A stretch of DNA of 64,000 nucleotides, from positions 11,809,001 through 11,873,000 of the forward strand of contig NC_060114.1 in NCBI RefSeq assembly GCF_021155765.1. Direction: 5' to 3'. Origin of the DNA: Diprion similis (taxonomy: Eukaryota; Arthropoda; Insecta; Hymenoptera; Diprionidae). Positions 49,167-61,488 of this stretch are shown here, one piece after another (positions within the stretch are counted from its first letter, which is position 1; every line of letters begins with the position of its first letter). A program made the translations under genes and the position numbers. The notes beneath the pieces are model-generated. The model searched no databases. It saw only the letters and a program-made list of their open reading frames with translations, and had not been told where the DNA came from.

Positions 49167-52100
49167 ATGCGTTTGAAGGGGAAAAACAACAACAAGTCCT
49201 TCAACAGCGTCTACAAGGTGCTGTCGCGTATATGTCGTAAGTTTTAAATTAGTCTCTACCTACCCTAACATAGCTTGTCACCAATCTTTTTCATCCTGTG
49301 ATTCTATTCACCTGATACTATATCTAACCCGATACTTGTTTGAAAGGGATCGCTATTATTTCTCGTATCCCATTGTTCACATAGTAACTCTTCGTTACTT
49401 ACCAATTATTCAACTCAATTTGAACCGCTAATGCTAACACCCATACAAATCTTTCAATTAATAAGTGTGCCAGTATTTTGCTGATGGAAACATCGTAGTA
49501 TATCAATTGGTTCCGCTGAATCATCAAAATGAAAAATGATCTCCGACTATTTAGTCATTTCGATTAAAACTCGGTACATTAGATGTGAAATAAATTGTTA
49601 AAACACGTACCTTGTCACACATTTTGGCAATAAAAAGTCAAAGAGATTCTAAAAAATTTTCAACAATTGTGTAAAACATGGCTTCTACATTTTACGGCAC
49701 AATTCATTTGTACAGAGTATGACCTAAGTTTTTGCACAGATTCCGCAATTTATGACATGGTGACAATGTCTACCAAACAAACTCGCTAGTTATGGTTCTC
49801 CACTTGAATATGTTTCCAATCGTTCTAATTGTCACCGGATTCACAATATTTGGAAATCTTACATTTACATTTCCAAAAAGATGTTTCAACACCGTTCGAT
49901 TCTTATAGGAGCTGTTGATAAAGGCCAACTCGATGGTTTCATGGCTGATGGTGCAGTGCCTCCACTAAAAAGTGGCCACAATTCTAAAACCATGGGATAC
50001 GTGGCTCAACCAGTTAAACAAGCTGGAGTTCAGCCAGTTAAACAGGCGACGGATGTTTCCAGTACTGTATATGCGGTCGGACAGTACGCGCCGAAAGTAT
50101 TGAAAAATTTGAATGCTCAAAGATTGAAGAATCAGTTTAGCGACGTTGGCTTAGTCGCCGGTGGAATTGTTATCAGAGCTCATAGATCGGTTCTGGCTGC
50201 TGGTAGTGCTTATTTCAATGCAATGTTCACTGGAGGTCTAGTTGAAGAACAACAAGAGTTAGTAGAGATACATTCGATCTCTGCTAAAATCCTATCGCTC
50301 CTCATAGATTTTATATATACTGGAAATGTAGAAATTACTCAGGACAATGTTCAAGAATTGTTTGCTGCTGCGGACATGCTAGAATTAGATGAGGTTGTTT
50401 CAGGCTGTATTACCTATCTACAGCAACAACTTCATTCAAGCAACGCACTCGGAATTTATAGGTAAAGTCTATAGGTTCACTTGACAATACCATCTACATT
50501 TTTAATCAAAAATGTCTCGTTGATGGAAGTAACAGACTTGAGCCAACGCATTTGTTATTACTTTTACCTGAAACCAAAGTTGATTTATAATAAGTGATTT
50601 TTTCCGTTGCATAGGTTTGCTGAAGCACACAATACGCCTAATCTGCTGATGACTGCCTTACGTTTTATTGAAATTAATTTTCCTCAAGTTTCCCAAGAAG
50701 AGGAATTCCTAGACCTGCCTAAGGAACAACTTGTGAAACTCATTTCTAGTGAATATATTCATGTTGATACTGAATTCCAGGTAATTATGTTGTCATTCTG
50801 ATAATTAACCAAAGCCGATTTTTATTATTATTGTGAGTGGCTGCCATTGCAATTTATGTGGCTCAGCAACAAAACATAATAATCTTGATAATAATAACAA
50901 TGAATAATTTTCTCACCACAAGATTTACATTCCCAGCTATCCTGGTTCATAAATACAACCTTACAATTAATTTTAATCATATTCATCTCATTTCATTTGT
51001 AATGCGTGAATTCAGACATAATTAGCTAATCATTACCAAAGAGGTTCGAAGAAAGTAGATAAAAATTTGACTTGATTCAATAGGTGTTTCAAGCGGCTCA
51101 TAACTGGATTGTTCATGATATACCAGCGAGGCGTTGCTACGTATTTGAGGTGCTGCGTTATGTAAGACTACGTCTGTGTTCGATCGCACGTTTGGAAAGA
51201 GTTATCTTGGACAGTAAAGATGCGAGCCTGAGTGTAGCCTTACGATCGATTTTAAAAGACTTAATAACCAACAAAGGTTGCCTGGTGCCGCTTCATGAGC
51301 AACCTAGACTTTGCGCTAAGAAAAATATTTTAGTTATTGGTGGTTCCAAGCGAGAACCTTCTGCTGACAGTTGGGGAAGAGCTGCAGAAAGTACTTATGA
51401 CACAATTGAAAAATACGACACATTTACTGGGTATGATATTACAAACTTCTTATGTGATAAGAGTAATAAGAATAATAATCATAAACTAGATTTCTTACCT
51501 TACCAGCCTTTAGTCACTCTGAATTACTTTTAAATCGTCTAAAAAGAAATTTGTCATCAGGATAAAGCTGACGACGATATACAATAACAAACATACTAAA
51601 ATTATAGAGAATGGAGCAAAGTCGCGCCGATTGGTATCGGGAGAATATTACCTGGTGTAGCATTACTGGATGGGAAGGTGTACGTGGTCGGTGGTGAACT
51701 GGAATCACGTATAATTGGCGATGGAGAGTGTTACAATCCTCGGGATGACGTTTGGACCACCATTGCTTGCATGATAGAGCCACGCTGCGCGCTAGGTCTC
51801 TGTGCTATAGAAAACAGCTTGTACGCTTTTGGTGGCTGGGTGGGTGAAGATATTGGTGGTTCTATCGAGGTGTACGATCCAATTGCTGATTCGTGGAGTT
51901 TGGATGGAGAATTGCCTGAACCTCGGTTTAGCATGGGCGTTGTCGCATATGAAGGTAAGCACAATTTCACTTTATACCAAGTTGGGTGTCCAATTATTTT
52001 ACCTTGTCATAGAAATTTTGAATGTCACTTGGTTTGTCATTAGTTTACCTCATTGTTCAATTTTATTACACTTAGGTTTGATATATATTGTTGGCGGATG

Positions 52101-52621
52101 TACCCACAATAGCAGACACCGTCAAGATGTTATGAGCTACAACCCAATCACCAGAGAGTGGAGTTATCTTGCTTCCATGTTGACTCCTCGGATGCAAATG
52201 GGCATAGCTATACTCGATGGTTACATTTACGTTGTCGGTGGCATAAACAAAAATCAGGAGGTCCTGACATCCGTTGAGAGATATTCATTTGATAAGGTGA
52301 GCGAACTGTACGCGTGAAACTATCTTGCTGATACTGATCATTGTCACTAGTGATTCTAAATTGAGTATACGATATGCATTTCAGAATAAGTGGAGTACGG
52401 TTGCTCCGATGAATGTGGGGCGGTCGTATCCTGCCGTAGCTGCAGCTGACGGTCGACTTTATGTGATAGGTGGTGATCAGTCACGGGAAATAAACTTTTA
52501 TCGGACACAAATAACAATCTCAACAGTCGAATGCTACGATCCGCATTTGAACGCATGGCATGAATGTGCTTCTCTACCAACAAGCAGAGGCGAAGCTGCA
52601 GCAATTATTGCACCCTTCTGA
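49167..52621 (+). CDS. IPP: Kelch-like protein IPP (BTB-BACK-kelch, actin-binding), 646 aa, 7 exons
   Basis: Exons are 49167-49236, 49909-50461, 50615-50780, 51084-51430, 51608-51954, 52076-52296 and 52385-52621. Phases agree at every junction and the sum is 1941 nt. The BTB domain is about 85-205 (NQFSDVGLVAGGIVIRAHRS, then VLAAGSAYFNAMFTGG). The BACK domain, about 208-310, includes EFLDLPKEQLVKLI and EFQVFQAAHNWIV. Six kelch repeats follow from about 343, with the usual double Gly (VVGG, FGGW, VIGG) and Tyr/Trp spacing. The FGGWVGEDIGGSIEVYDP segment and the BTB match vertebrate IPP particularly well. Such proteins bind actin and often act as substrate adaptors for CUL3 ubiquitin ligases. 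The first exon (23 codons plus one base) is supported by a strong GTAAGT donor and phase; if it is non-coding, translation could start at Met35 in exon 2. Confidence 0.9.
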
Positions 52622-53173
52622 TTATAATTTAATACCAGTTAGATTTAGTTTTTCGATTGCAAACTCTCAGGACTTAATGCAAACTTATTGAATGGGTTTC
52701 TTTGGTTTATCTTTGGTTTCCTTAGCGGTATCAGAGTCTGTGTTTCATGGGTAAGATAAAATTTCCTGTTGTGTGCTGTACTAAAATAAGAAAGAGTGAG
52801 ACAAACAATTTTTTTCTAAGTGGATATTGTGCGTAAATATTTCATTAGGCATAAGGTTAACGCTCTTCATTCACACGATTCTGTATTTCTGTATTACGCA
52901 TTTTATCACGGTCACGTCAGTTTGTGATATATTTTTATTACATATAATCTCAATTCGAGCTCATGAACTTTGCAAACATCACTAAACACAAGCGTAACAT
53001 TCTACAACAACGGTTTATGTTTCCTGGCTTCTAATGCAAATTTGTCCAAGTATTATCTCTTTGTCATCTTCGGTTTTTATCTCCTAAAACATCAACAAAT
53101 TGGCTGTCACAAGCGCTATATACATTTTTTTTTCTTACTGATAATGAGATACACAGTCTTTTCATCGCGGCTA

Positions 53174-53179
53174 AATAAA
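53174..53179 (+). terminator. Polyadenylation signal AATAAA for IPP
   Basis: Canonical hexamer 553 bp after the IPP stop. A second AATAAA occurs near 53293. Confidence 0.4.
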
Positions 53180-54573
53180 CATATATATTCTTCTTAGTCA
53201 ACTTCAAGTTAAGCTTTAGTAGACATCCAAAATGATATTACGTGAATCGTGCGCTTGTTACTTATCGCTAATAGCCTGTAAGTGAGGCTTCACAATAAAC
53301 ATGAATAATTTGTAATCTGTTTCGTGTGCAAAAGGGAGAGAAAGTGTGTGTATATGAAAGAGAAAGAGAGACGGGGCGGGAGGGAGGGAGGGAGGGAGAG
53401 AAAAGAGCGGAATATTTTCAGTTATTCAATGCAGTCTGAAGAATGAAAAGTTAATGAGAAGATGTCAACTTATATGAAATACATACTAGCCAAACAGCAA
53501 AAAAGTAAAAATACTAAAACTTGCATAGTTTTAATTTGATCAGAAAAATAAAAGAAACTAATAATGAGAGAGATTGAGAATGTAACTGCTTCGTTATACA
53601 CATGTACGTATAATCTGTAAAAAAAATTATAAATAAGATTTACATTAAGGGTGCACTTAATAGTGTACAGAATACTAGACAATAGAATATTCTTGCAGAA
53701 AAATAATTTTTTTCTCTTGAAATGAGATATTCATAAAAATTTTCATACACGAATTATATAGTATTTAAAACAGGTTTTAGCTACTTACGTTCACACAGCA
53801 TGTATACTTATGTTCTGCAATAATCTCAGTAACGGAATATTGCCATCTCAATATTATGTGCAATTTTATAATAACTTTTTTTTCATTACCCGTTAATTCG
53901 CGCTGAATACCCGATATTATTTTACCATATCTACTGCAATAATCAGCTGTATAATTGGCTGTTGCTTGACTCAAACTCACTTCTTAGCAATACATTATCG
54001 TCTGAAATGCAAAAACTACAAACTCATCAAGCCACATTACTACTGATTTTTGATTTCTCATTCACCGTCTCGTGTAGCGAGAAACGAAAGTGTCCTCGAT
54101 AAGTTTCATTCATGAATTACCGTGACTTCGAAAAGTGCATGTTAAGTGAATCCCGGGAACACCATCTTTTACACAATCGCAAACTCTTTCCTTGAGCAGT
54201 CTGTCTGTTAAATATTCAATATAATTATTAATCATCATGTTCATAAAATAAAATTCATCATCAAATTGCCAACAATCTGTGATAGTAAAGTATTATCAAA
54301 TAACGTTATTTTTTAATAATTTTCGTTCAATTTTTTTAAGTAAAATATATACAGTTATCTATATTCTGAGGTATTTTTGTCTGAAAATTGAATTGAAATG
54401 CTTTTGCCAAGTGTACAGTAATGTCAACTATGATTGTTTGCATTATTGCAGTAGAATAAAATTCGACACTTTAGAGACCTGATCGAGTTTTAACACAACA
54501 ATTTTTAATCAACTATCTTTAGATTCACTGCAATTCTTGATCCACTATAACGGCCTTCATACATAAATGTCGA
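53180..54573. other. Intergenic region between convergent genes
   Basis: No supported gene. A purine-rich patch with GGGA repeats lies at about 53330-53402. Open frames are short and without recognisable similarity. Confidence 0.5.
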
Positions 54574-54831
54574 TCAATTATGTTTAATTCCTAAGTAATT
54601 ATGTCCCAAATGAGAGCTTAAATTGCCGGCTTTGAAAGATACGATAGGAAATAGATAATAATTTGGTATTGATATATTACTATTAATATATTTTAAATTG
54701 ATCACTGCAACCAAAGGAATTGCGTGACTAGAATATATACGTGTATACGCAAGGAACGTGTACACTAAAGCACCAAAGAAGTAGGTGTAATCACCACCTG
54801 GCGCACTGACTGCATTCATGTCGTGGAGGCC
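54574..54831 (-). other. Possible alternative last exon of the ankyrin-pseudokinase-KEN gene
   Basis: A strong donor (TAT|GTAAGAG, GT at 55378-55379 on the minus strand) sits six codons from the end of the KEN-domain exon, in phase 0. Downstream, an acceptor (TTTTAG|GGC) at 54832 opens an 86-codon phase-0 frame ending at 54574. It begins GLHDMNAVSAPGGDYTYFFG and includes a hydrophobic stretch (ALVYTFLAY). If used, the protein would gain a novel tail in place of VRVN-stop. An inverted repeat (ACCTTGTTT/AAACAAGGT) lies right at the acceptor. No known domain is visible. Confidence 0.35.
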
Positions 54832-55101
54832 CTAAAACCTTGTTTTTAAACAAGGTAATATTCAATTCGAGAAAGAAAAAATATATATATTGTGACATGA
54901 GTTACCCCACACCGTCTTGCAAGTATATTATATGTCATGTTTTGAATCATTTTTATACAAAATATTTAGCTCCGAGAGAACTACTTCTCAAAATTATGCA
55001 TTATGCTTTATAAAAGGATTAAACTAATATGCGATCAAGAATGCGAGTTGAGAAATAATAATCGAATACTCGTACGTAATATAACAATACTTGCATATTG
55101 T

Positions 55102-55104
<3 letters not shown>

Positions 55105-55155
<51 letters not shown>
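55105..55155. repeat. (TA)n microsatellite
   Basis: A perfect TA run of about 50 bp followed by partly palindromic TATATGTTATATATAACAT. Confidence 0.92.
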
Positions 55156-55156
<1 letters not shown>

Positions 55157-55385
55157 TATATGTTATATATATAACATGTAGTATATATACATATATATTG
55201 TAAGTTATAAAACATGGACGTTTTACACAGTATACACTATTGAACACTGTCTTAAGAATGTAAAATAAATTTTTCTGAAAATATATATAAAATATGCATT
55301 ACTTTGACTTATGCCTGATGATAGATGAAGAAAAATTTTATATAAGTAGAGTTATTTTACAATTCGGAATCAACCGACATCAAAC

Positions 55386-58300
55386 TCAATTCACTCTTAC
55401 ATATGACGAAAACACAGGATGAGAGTGCCAACGTGTTGCTTCCAGAAGGCGATAGAGCGACAGAGTTAGCGTGGGGAATGCGCTAAGGATAAATTGCGGC
55501 ACAGCAGACTGACAAGCAACTGGTTCCGATTCCAATAATCGTCGCACGAATACCAAAAGTCCAGTTGGCGAATTCGAGTACTGGCCTTCATTCAATACCA
55601 AAGCAGGAAATTGTGTCCGAACTATTGACAACTGCATAGGAAGTATAGAATTACCCCTTGGACGGAATGATGTGAACGTTTTGTCGGAACTGATTTGAAA
55701 AAACTTGACCAGGTTTCGCGAAAAGACAGTGTAAGAATATTGCTTACCCAATCACCTTTAACTTGATCGGATATTGCCTTCGCTTCTAAGTCTCTGTGGA
55801 ATGATTCTAACGGCAATGGAAGAACTTCCCCGTTTGCATTTATTCCGGCGCAAGCCAGTAGGAAGGACCATTTCTTGTTTGAATCCCAGAAAAATACATG
55901 CCTAATTTACAAATCATATTGTATTTTAAACAAGCGTGCATTGGGACTTTGAATAATAATTCAGAAGAACGTGGATCGCAGACAAGTTAACGGACAAATA
56001 ATAAAATCATCTTACGTGAGGACTTGATTTATGGACGGGCGATCGAGTGGGTCAATTACCAACATCCATGATATCAGATCAACGATTTCACAGCCTTGAC
56101 ATTGAATTGTCGGATAACCCCGTCGAATGTTATCGAGGATATCGCTGGTCTGAGTCCCATAGGGGTGAAGGCCTCCGGTTAATATGAAGTGCACGACCAT
56201 CCCGGCGATCTGTATGTCGGAGGCGCAAGTGCAGTCGAGTACTTCATTCTCTTCGTAATTTTCGTAACTTTCGCGTGAAAACCAAATCATCGATGAGCTT
56301 GGCGGACGGCTGGAACGGTACAGTGATTTCCACAAGCCAAATTCAGCCAGTCTCAGAACGCCAGCTCGATCAATCATCAAGTTTGATGGCTTGATGTTTC
56401 CGTGAACAACGGGCACATCATTGTTGTGCAAGAAGTACAATCCTACCAAAAATTGTTTAACGAGCACAAGCGATCGCTCCTCCAGTCCTTTGCCGATTTT
56501 CAAATACATCAGGTACTCCCCAAGGTTGTATTCGCATAGCGGTGTGCCGATGATCACATCCGCACCATCGTCGGCAGAAATAAAGAACGGCAAAATATTA
56601 CCATGTCTAATGGCAAGCAGAGGAGTCAGCGCAGACAGAATAAGCGCACTGTCTTCTCTGCGCAATCTTCTTACAGCAAGAGGTCTGCCGTCCGTGTCAA
56701 GGCCCAATTCGATCGGTCCGAAGTTGCCGCCTAATGATATGGTGAAGTGTTTTCGCTGTTCTGACGCGCTGATAAGCACGGCTTCTCCTGGTCCGTGTGT
56801 TTTGTGGTTCAAATGCGCTCTGAATCCTTTTAGCAAGACGTCCCATCGGCTGACGTACGCTTGTGCTGCTGGAGCACCCTTTCGAGCATTGAGTGTCCGG
56901 CGATTTTTCAACTGCATCCATGGATTTTCGGCGAATGTCAAACCCGTCGCCCTGGTTGTTCGCAAATGAATTAGCGGCGGTGGTACCGGGACGGCAGAAA
57001 ACACGTCGGCGCTACGTGTTCGCAATAATTCTGCAAATGTATGCGTCGTGGAGTTGACGTTGACTTGAGTACGACGAGCCTCTATTATTTGTGCAGTGTA
57101 CACAACAGTTGTTGTATTACCAGGGGTCACTGGATTCGTGCTCTGCTCCAGCATGCCTTGTTCACAGCATTGGTACGTGGTAGTTTGCAACTCGTCTTGT
57201 TTATCAAGAACCCGAGCCGGCGCGTCACCGTCGCTATCAGTAGACTCAGCCTCGTCGAGGAATGCGTTCTCCACCCGCTGAGGAATCATACGGTATTGCG
57301 TTTCCTCGGTTTCATAAGATCCCCCGTAATGCATCTTCGTTGCCGATTCACTAAGGAAGTCGGATTGTCTCTCATTCTCCTTTTTCATTCCTCCGTCACC
57401 TATAGTTCCCAATTTTTTGTTAAGTTGATCGTTCTCCAAAGGTTTACTAATCCCAGACTTCTCGGTGCTTTTATCGAAATCATTCGTTGGAGACACTTTA
57501 TACATCAGCAGGTGCAACTGGAGCAGAGTGACGACGCTCTTGTATTTTTTGAAATCACGATTTGCAGTTTCCCGCACCTTCGAGATCAAGGACAACCAAC
57601 TTTCCGTTAACTTGTTTATACAAGAATCTTCCAGCTTTGGTAGTATGGTATTAAGCCTGGCTATTTCTTCGATTCTTATTTCAATTTGTTCCTCTGTAGC
57701 AGCCACAAGATCACCTTGGCCTCCTTTGTAGCCCGGGTAACCTGATTCTCGATCGTGTTTCCAATTTCTTCGGTAACACGATATAATTTCTTCAAACAAA
57801 TTTGAAAGGTAGGAAATTGTGGCCTCCACGTTGTCGGGCACATATTCCTGTATTGCACACACAACAAGGGTGCGAATTAGTAACGATTAGATACATATAG
57901 ACGACAATTAGAGACATATTTCTCAAAATTACGGACACTTGAATTATTACTTTCGTCCACTTGACTGGTATAAGGTTGGTATGGTGTATCATTATTACAG
58001 GAATTGTTATTGTCTTCCAATGCACGCCTCGTCTGAGAGAGGGCAGCATCATCTAAGAAATCACCCGGATTTGAGACTTTCGAAATACACTCCAATGTCT
58101 CCTCCGTAGTACGTGGGGTTTTAAGCCCTGCAACGTCTCCAGCTACCGATAGTTCCTTTCCATTTGCTGCCGAATTTTCTTCACCAATTTTCGGTTTAAG
58201 TTCGACGTTGCTAGTTGAGAAATTGCAATCGAAAACCTCCATCGAATCCTCAATCTCGATTCTTTCCGCTGGCTTCCAAGAAGCGCAATCTTTTCTCCTG

Positions 58301-61300
58301 TACAAGGATTGATTCTGTCGCCGAAACATCGGCCGAGGACTTTGATGTTCAATCTGAATTGCGGGGTTCCCGTGATGTGACATTGGTGGTCGCGTACTTT
58401 TTGAAAAGTATTTAACACCAGCCTCGCTCTGAACACACGATGAACCATTATGCTCGACCAATCTCAGCCCTCTCATCTTGGCCAGCTTCATTCGTAGGGT
58501 TTTAATTTTACGACGTTGTTTTTTCGAGGAACCAACACTCTGAGCGGGAGAATGTTCGGGACTTGTTGACGACTGATTGATTTTAAGTGGCCGATCGCTT
58601 TTGCTGAAGCTAGAATCCGGTAGTGATTCCAGAGCTGTGTCACTACGCTGTTTAAAGTTTCTCATCAGATAACGAAACTGCATAATCGTACTAAATAGAC
58701 GATGTTTCTGGTCTTCGGTCGGTGTTTGTAACTGCATCTTATGGTTCTCCTGCAGCAAATTTGAATAGTACGGTTCTATGTGATCGCGATTTTCTTCCAA
58801 CCACTCGCGAGTCTTTCCATGAGTTGTACATTTAGCAAAAATTGGTTCTAATCCCGAAGATACCACGCAATTCGTCGCCCGATCTGCTGCATACCTGTTA
58901 CGTTACACACACGTTTAGTGAAAAATCAAATTTGTGTACACCTATGACCAGAAATTAGCTGACTAAAGGTCATGAGATATTACCGTCTTAATACGCGGAG
59001 ACAGGCATTTGGCAGATCAGCGGTTGCAAATGAATCCATCAAATCAGACTCTGGTATTTTTGCGGTATCACCATTGGTGCAGCAGTCCCAGTGACAAAGT
59101 AAATCAATCAGAATTCCCAGTATGGCTTGAAGGTAGTTCCAATTTTCCATGTGTTCCTCTACTGCCTGTGTTACAATGTGACAGAATTTATCAGTGCCTA
59201 TATTTCGCTCGGAAAAGTAGTAAACCATGTTTATCACCAATATTGTGAGTCACCAATACAACTCATTCAGTTACCTTTCGAATCTTTTCGAAGACATCGA
59301 GATGCAGGAATATCTTGAGACCAGACTGCGTGTACTGAGCGAAGAATCCGAATACGGATCTGATGATGGAGTTTATTGTCGACGTAAAATTTTCCGCTTG
59401 TTCAGGTGGACAGATCAAAAGTTCCAAGCGTCTCTGAAAAACGAAATAAAGTAATTGCAAGTGATTCAATCGGTTAATCATTATACCTAGCACACGAGTC
59501 AATATTATATGAACTCACCTTCAAGTAGCTTTCAATTGTCAAATTTGATTCTTCTGCGTTAACTGCGCAGACAAGTTTCTGCAGCGACGGGTGAGGTATG
59601 TCAAGTTTTTTTTGCATACTACAAGCAATCGAGTAACACAGAGCAGTGCACCCTCGGGAATCCTCTCGAGAAACATCGGCGTGATTTCGAAGAAGAGCGC
59701 TCACCATGGAGGGGTTCACCCTGATTCCCGCCATCATTAGCGGAGTGACCCCTTTGACGTTTGCGCAGTTAACGTTAGCCTCAGTTTTCAATATCTGTTC
59801 AACCAGAACACTCCACTGTCGCTTAATCGCATAGTGAAGTATGGTGTTCCCGGTGACATTCGCATGGTCAAGATCCATTCTATAGTTAATGGTCTTCCAG
59901 AAGTCTAGGAAGTCATTTTCATCCCAGGTCGTTGACTGGATAGCGATCAAGGCTACGTTGTCCGTATTATTGTCGAGTAGAGTTGGATCAGCGTCGTGCT
60001 GCATCAACACGTTGATCATCTCCAGGTTCTTTTTCCGAACCGCCCACATCAGCGGGGTCGACTTGTCTTTCGCACAAGAATCAACCCGGTGTCCATCTCG
60101 CAGCAGACTTTTTACGGTATCCCTTTTTTCCAGAACAACCGCGCCAAGGAGTAACGGCATGTAAGACTGTAACACGAAAGAAACACATTCACATATAATT
60201 CATATATAGTTAAACACTTTCAACGTACAATCCTCGCTACTTTTCATTATAACCAACCAAGTCTGACACGTGCAGCGTTTCTTTCAGTTTTTCAAGTTCC
60301 GCTGCGTTGAACACGGTGCTCAGGCTCTTCGGTGATCGCCGATTTGGGGTCGGGGAGCTCGATTCCACGTGTACTTGCCCATTGTCAAAATTAAAGGGAC
60401 TTCGAGGGTGAGCTTGGAGTTTTTCGCCTTTGAGTGGAAATCTTAAAAACGAATCAGCCTTGCTGGTACCTGGAGGAAAATTCGGCACGTTAACGATCAG
60501 AATTCGCCCGAATCGGATAATAACCGTGAAGAGAGCTGCTTTTTCATGGAAACTACGATAATGATGATAATTTATTTATTCAATGTGGCAAGTCGAGCGG
60601 TCTTTCGTACGGAATATATTGCATATTTAGAATTGTTACGCAATCTGTGATAAGACACGTATATACGTATCGTTTAGTTTCGTCGCTAGACTATGAATTG
60701 CGAAAAGCTCTGCATATGTAACACATACAAATGACGGGATATTGCAATAGGCTAGACTAATACTGTTCTGTTATTTCGCCCAATTCTCATTCAACTCGTT
60801 TGTCTTTACCTATGGCTGCTTCGAATCGGACTAACTTGTAACCCGATTGCTCCACGCATAAGTAACTCTCCAAAAAAAAACGTGTTCGGAATGCCTGATT
60901 ACTGCAATAAAAGATAAAGCGAAATAAGAAATAATCGCAAGAACGACATCCGACTGGTTTCTAAGAATTCACTGCCGATTACCGAGTACTTAATTCTGAC
61001 CTTCGATTGCAGTCACGAGTGATTAATCGTAAATCAGGTATAATTTGAATGTTATTAGTTTCTATAAATTTCAGGAAAGAAATTCATCCTCCACTCAAGT
61101 GTTGACAAGCTTATCAACAGTTTATTTTTGACTTGAAAATTTTTAAATTCAAACGTTTATTTGAAAATAGATTCTACAACAATTTTAATCCAAATTGATA
61201 TTTTTCTAAGAAGTTAGATGAAACTCTATCCACGAATATTCGTTCAACATATTCCTCTGAACAATATTGTTCACTACATAATTTTTCCAATAAATGTGGT

Positions 61301-61488
61301 TCTCTCATCGTTAGATAAAAAATAACAAGGTATAAGTTAAACGAGGCATTACGTCTATCGTACCTACCTGCAACTCCTCCGCGAAAAGTGGCCGCATGCA
61401 TTTCGGTATGATGGTTCGCAGTAAGCAGGGAGGACGTTTCCTGTCTCCGCCGAGGTACCTTTTTCTTCGTTTTCTTACCCCGCGACAT
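55386..61488 (-). CDS. Ankyrin-pseudokinase-KEN protein, RNase L/IRE1-like, about 1510 aa, 9 exons
   Basis: Exons: 61488-61368, 60469-60258, 60166-59519, 59433-59275, 59165-58984, 58894-57916, 57847-56016, 55901-55748 and 55631-55386. All phases agree (4533 nt). Introns are 68-898 bp. Residues about 115-300 form five or six ankyrin repeats (DKSTPLMWAVRKKNLEMINV, GNTILHYAI, GVTPLMMAG). Residues 328-470 are helical without a recognised family. Residues about 490-1120 are largely polar and probably disordered, apart from a helical part near 770-880. A protein-kinase-like fold covers about 1134-1378 and runs directly into HVFFWD, as HPFFW does in IRE1. A KEN-type domain follows (about 1379-1505; KGDW, then SPTGLLVFVRRLLE, FPTLTLSLYRLLEATRW). 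The order matches RNase L, the 2-5A-activated antiviral RNase of vertebrates, but the protein is twice as long. Key residues are changed: VAIK Lys is Arg (LAVRRL), HRD is HGN, DFG is EFG, and the KEN Arg-Asn...His set is only partly kept. It is therefore probably a pseudoenzyme or scaffold. The donor of exon 6 could instead be 21 bp further downstream, at GTATCT. Confidence 0.8.

Noticed and set aside
55632..55747. A 44-nt intron using the acceptor at TCAAG before the last KEN exon
   Set aside because: Too short with a poor pyrimidine tract. The acceptor TATGCAG|TTG gives a 116-nt intron, keeps phase, and aligns the spacing of the KEN domain with IRE1.
56421..57731. Long plus-strand frames of up to 189 codons
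   Set aside because: They are antisense shadows of the large kinase-containing exon at 56016-57847, which has clear domain similarity.
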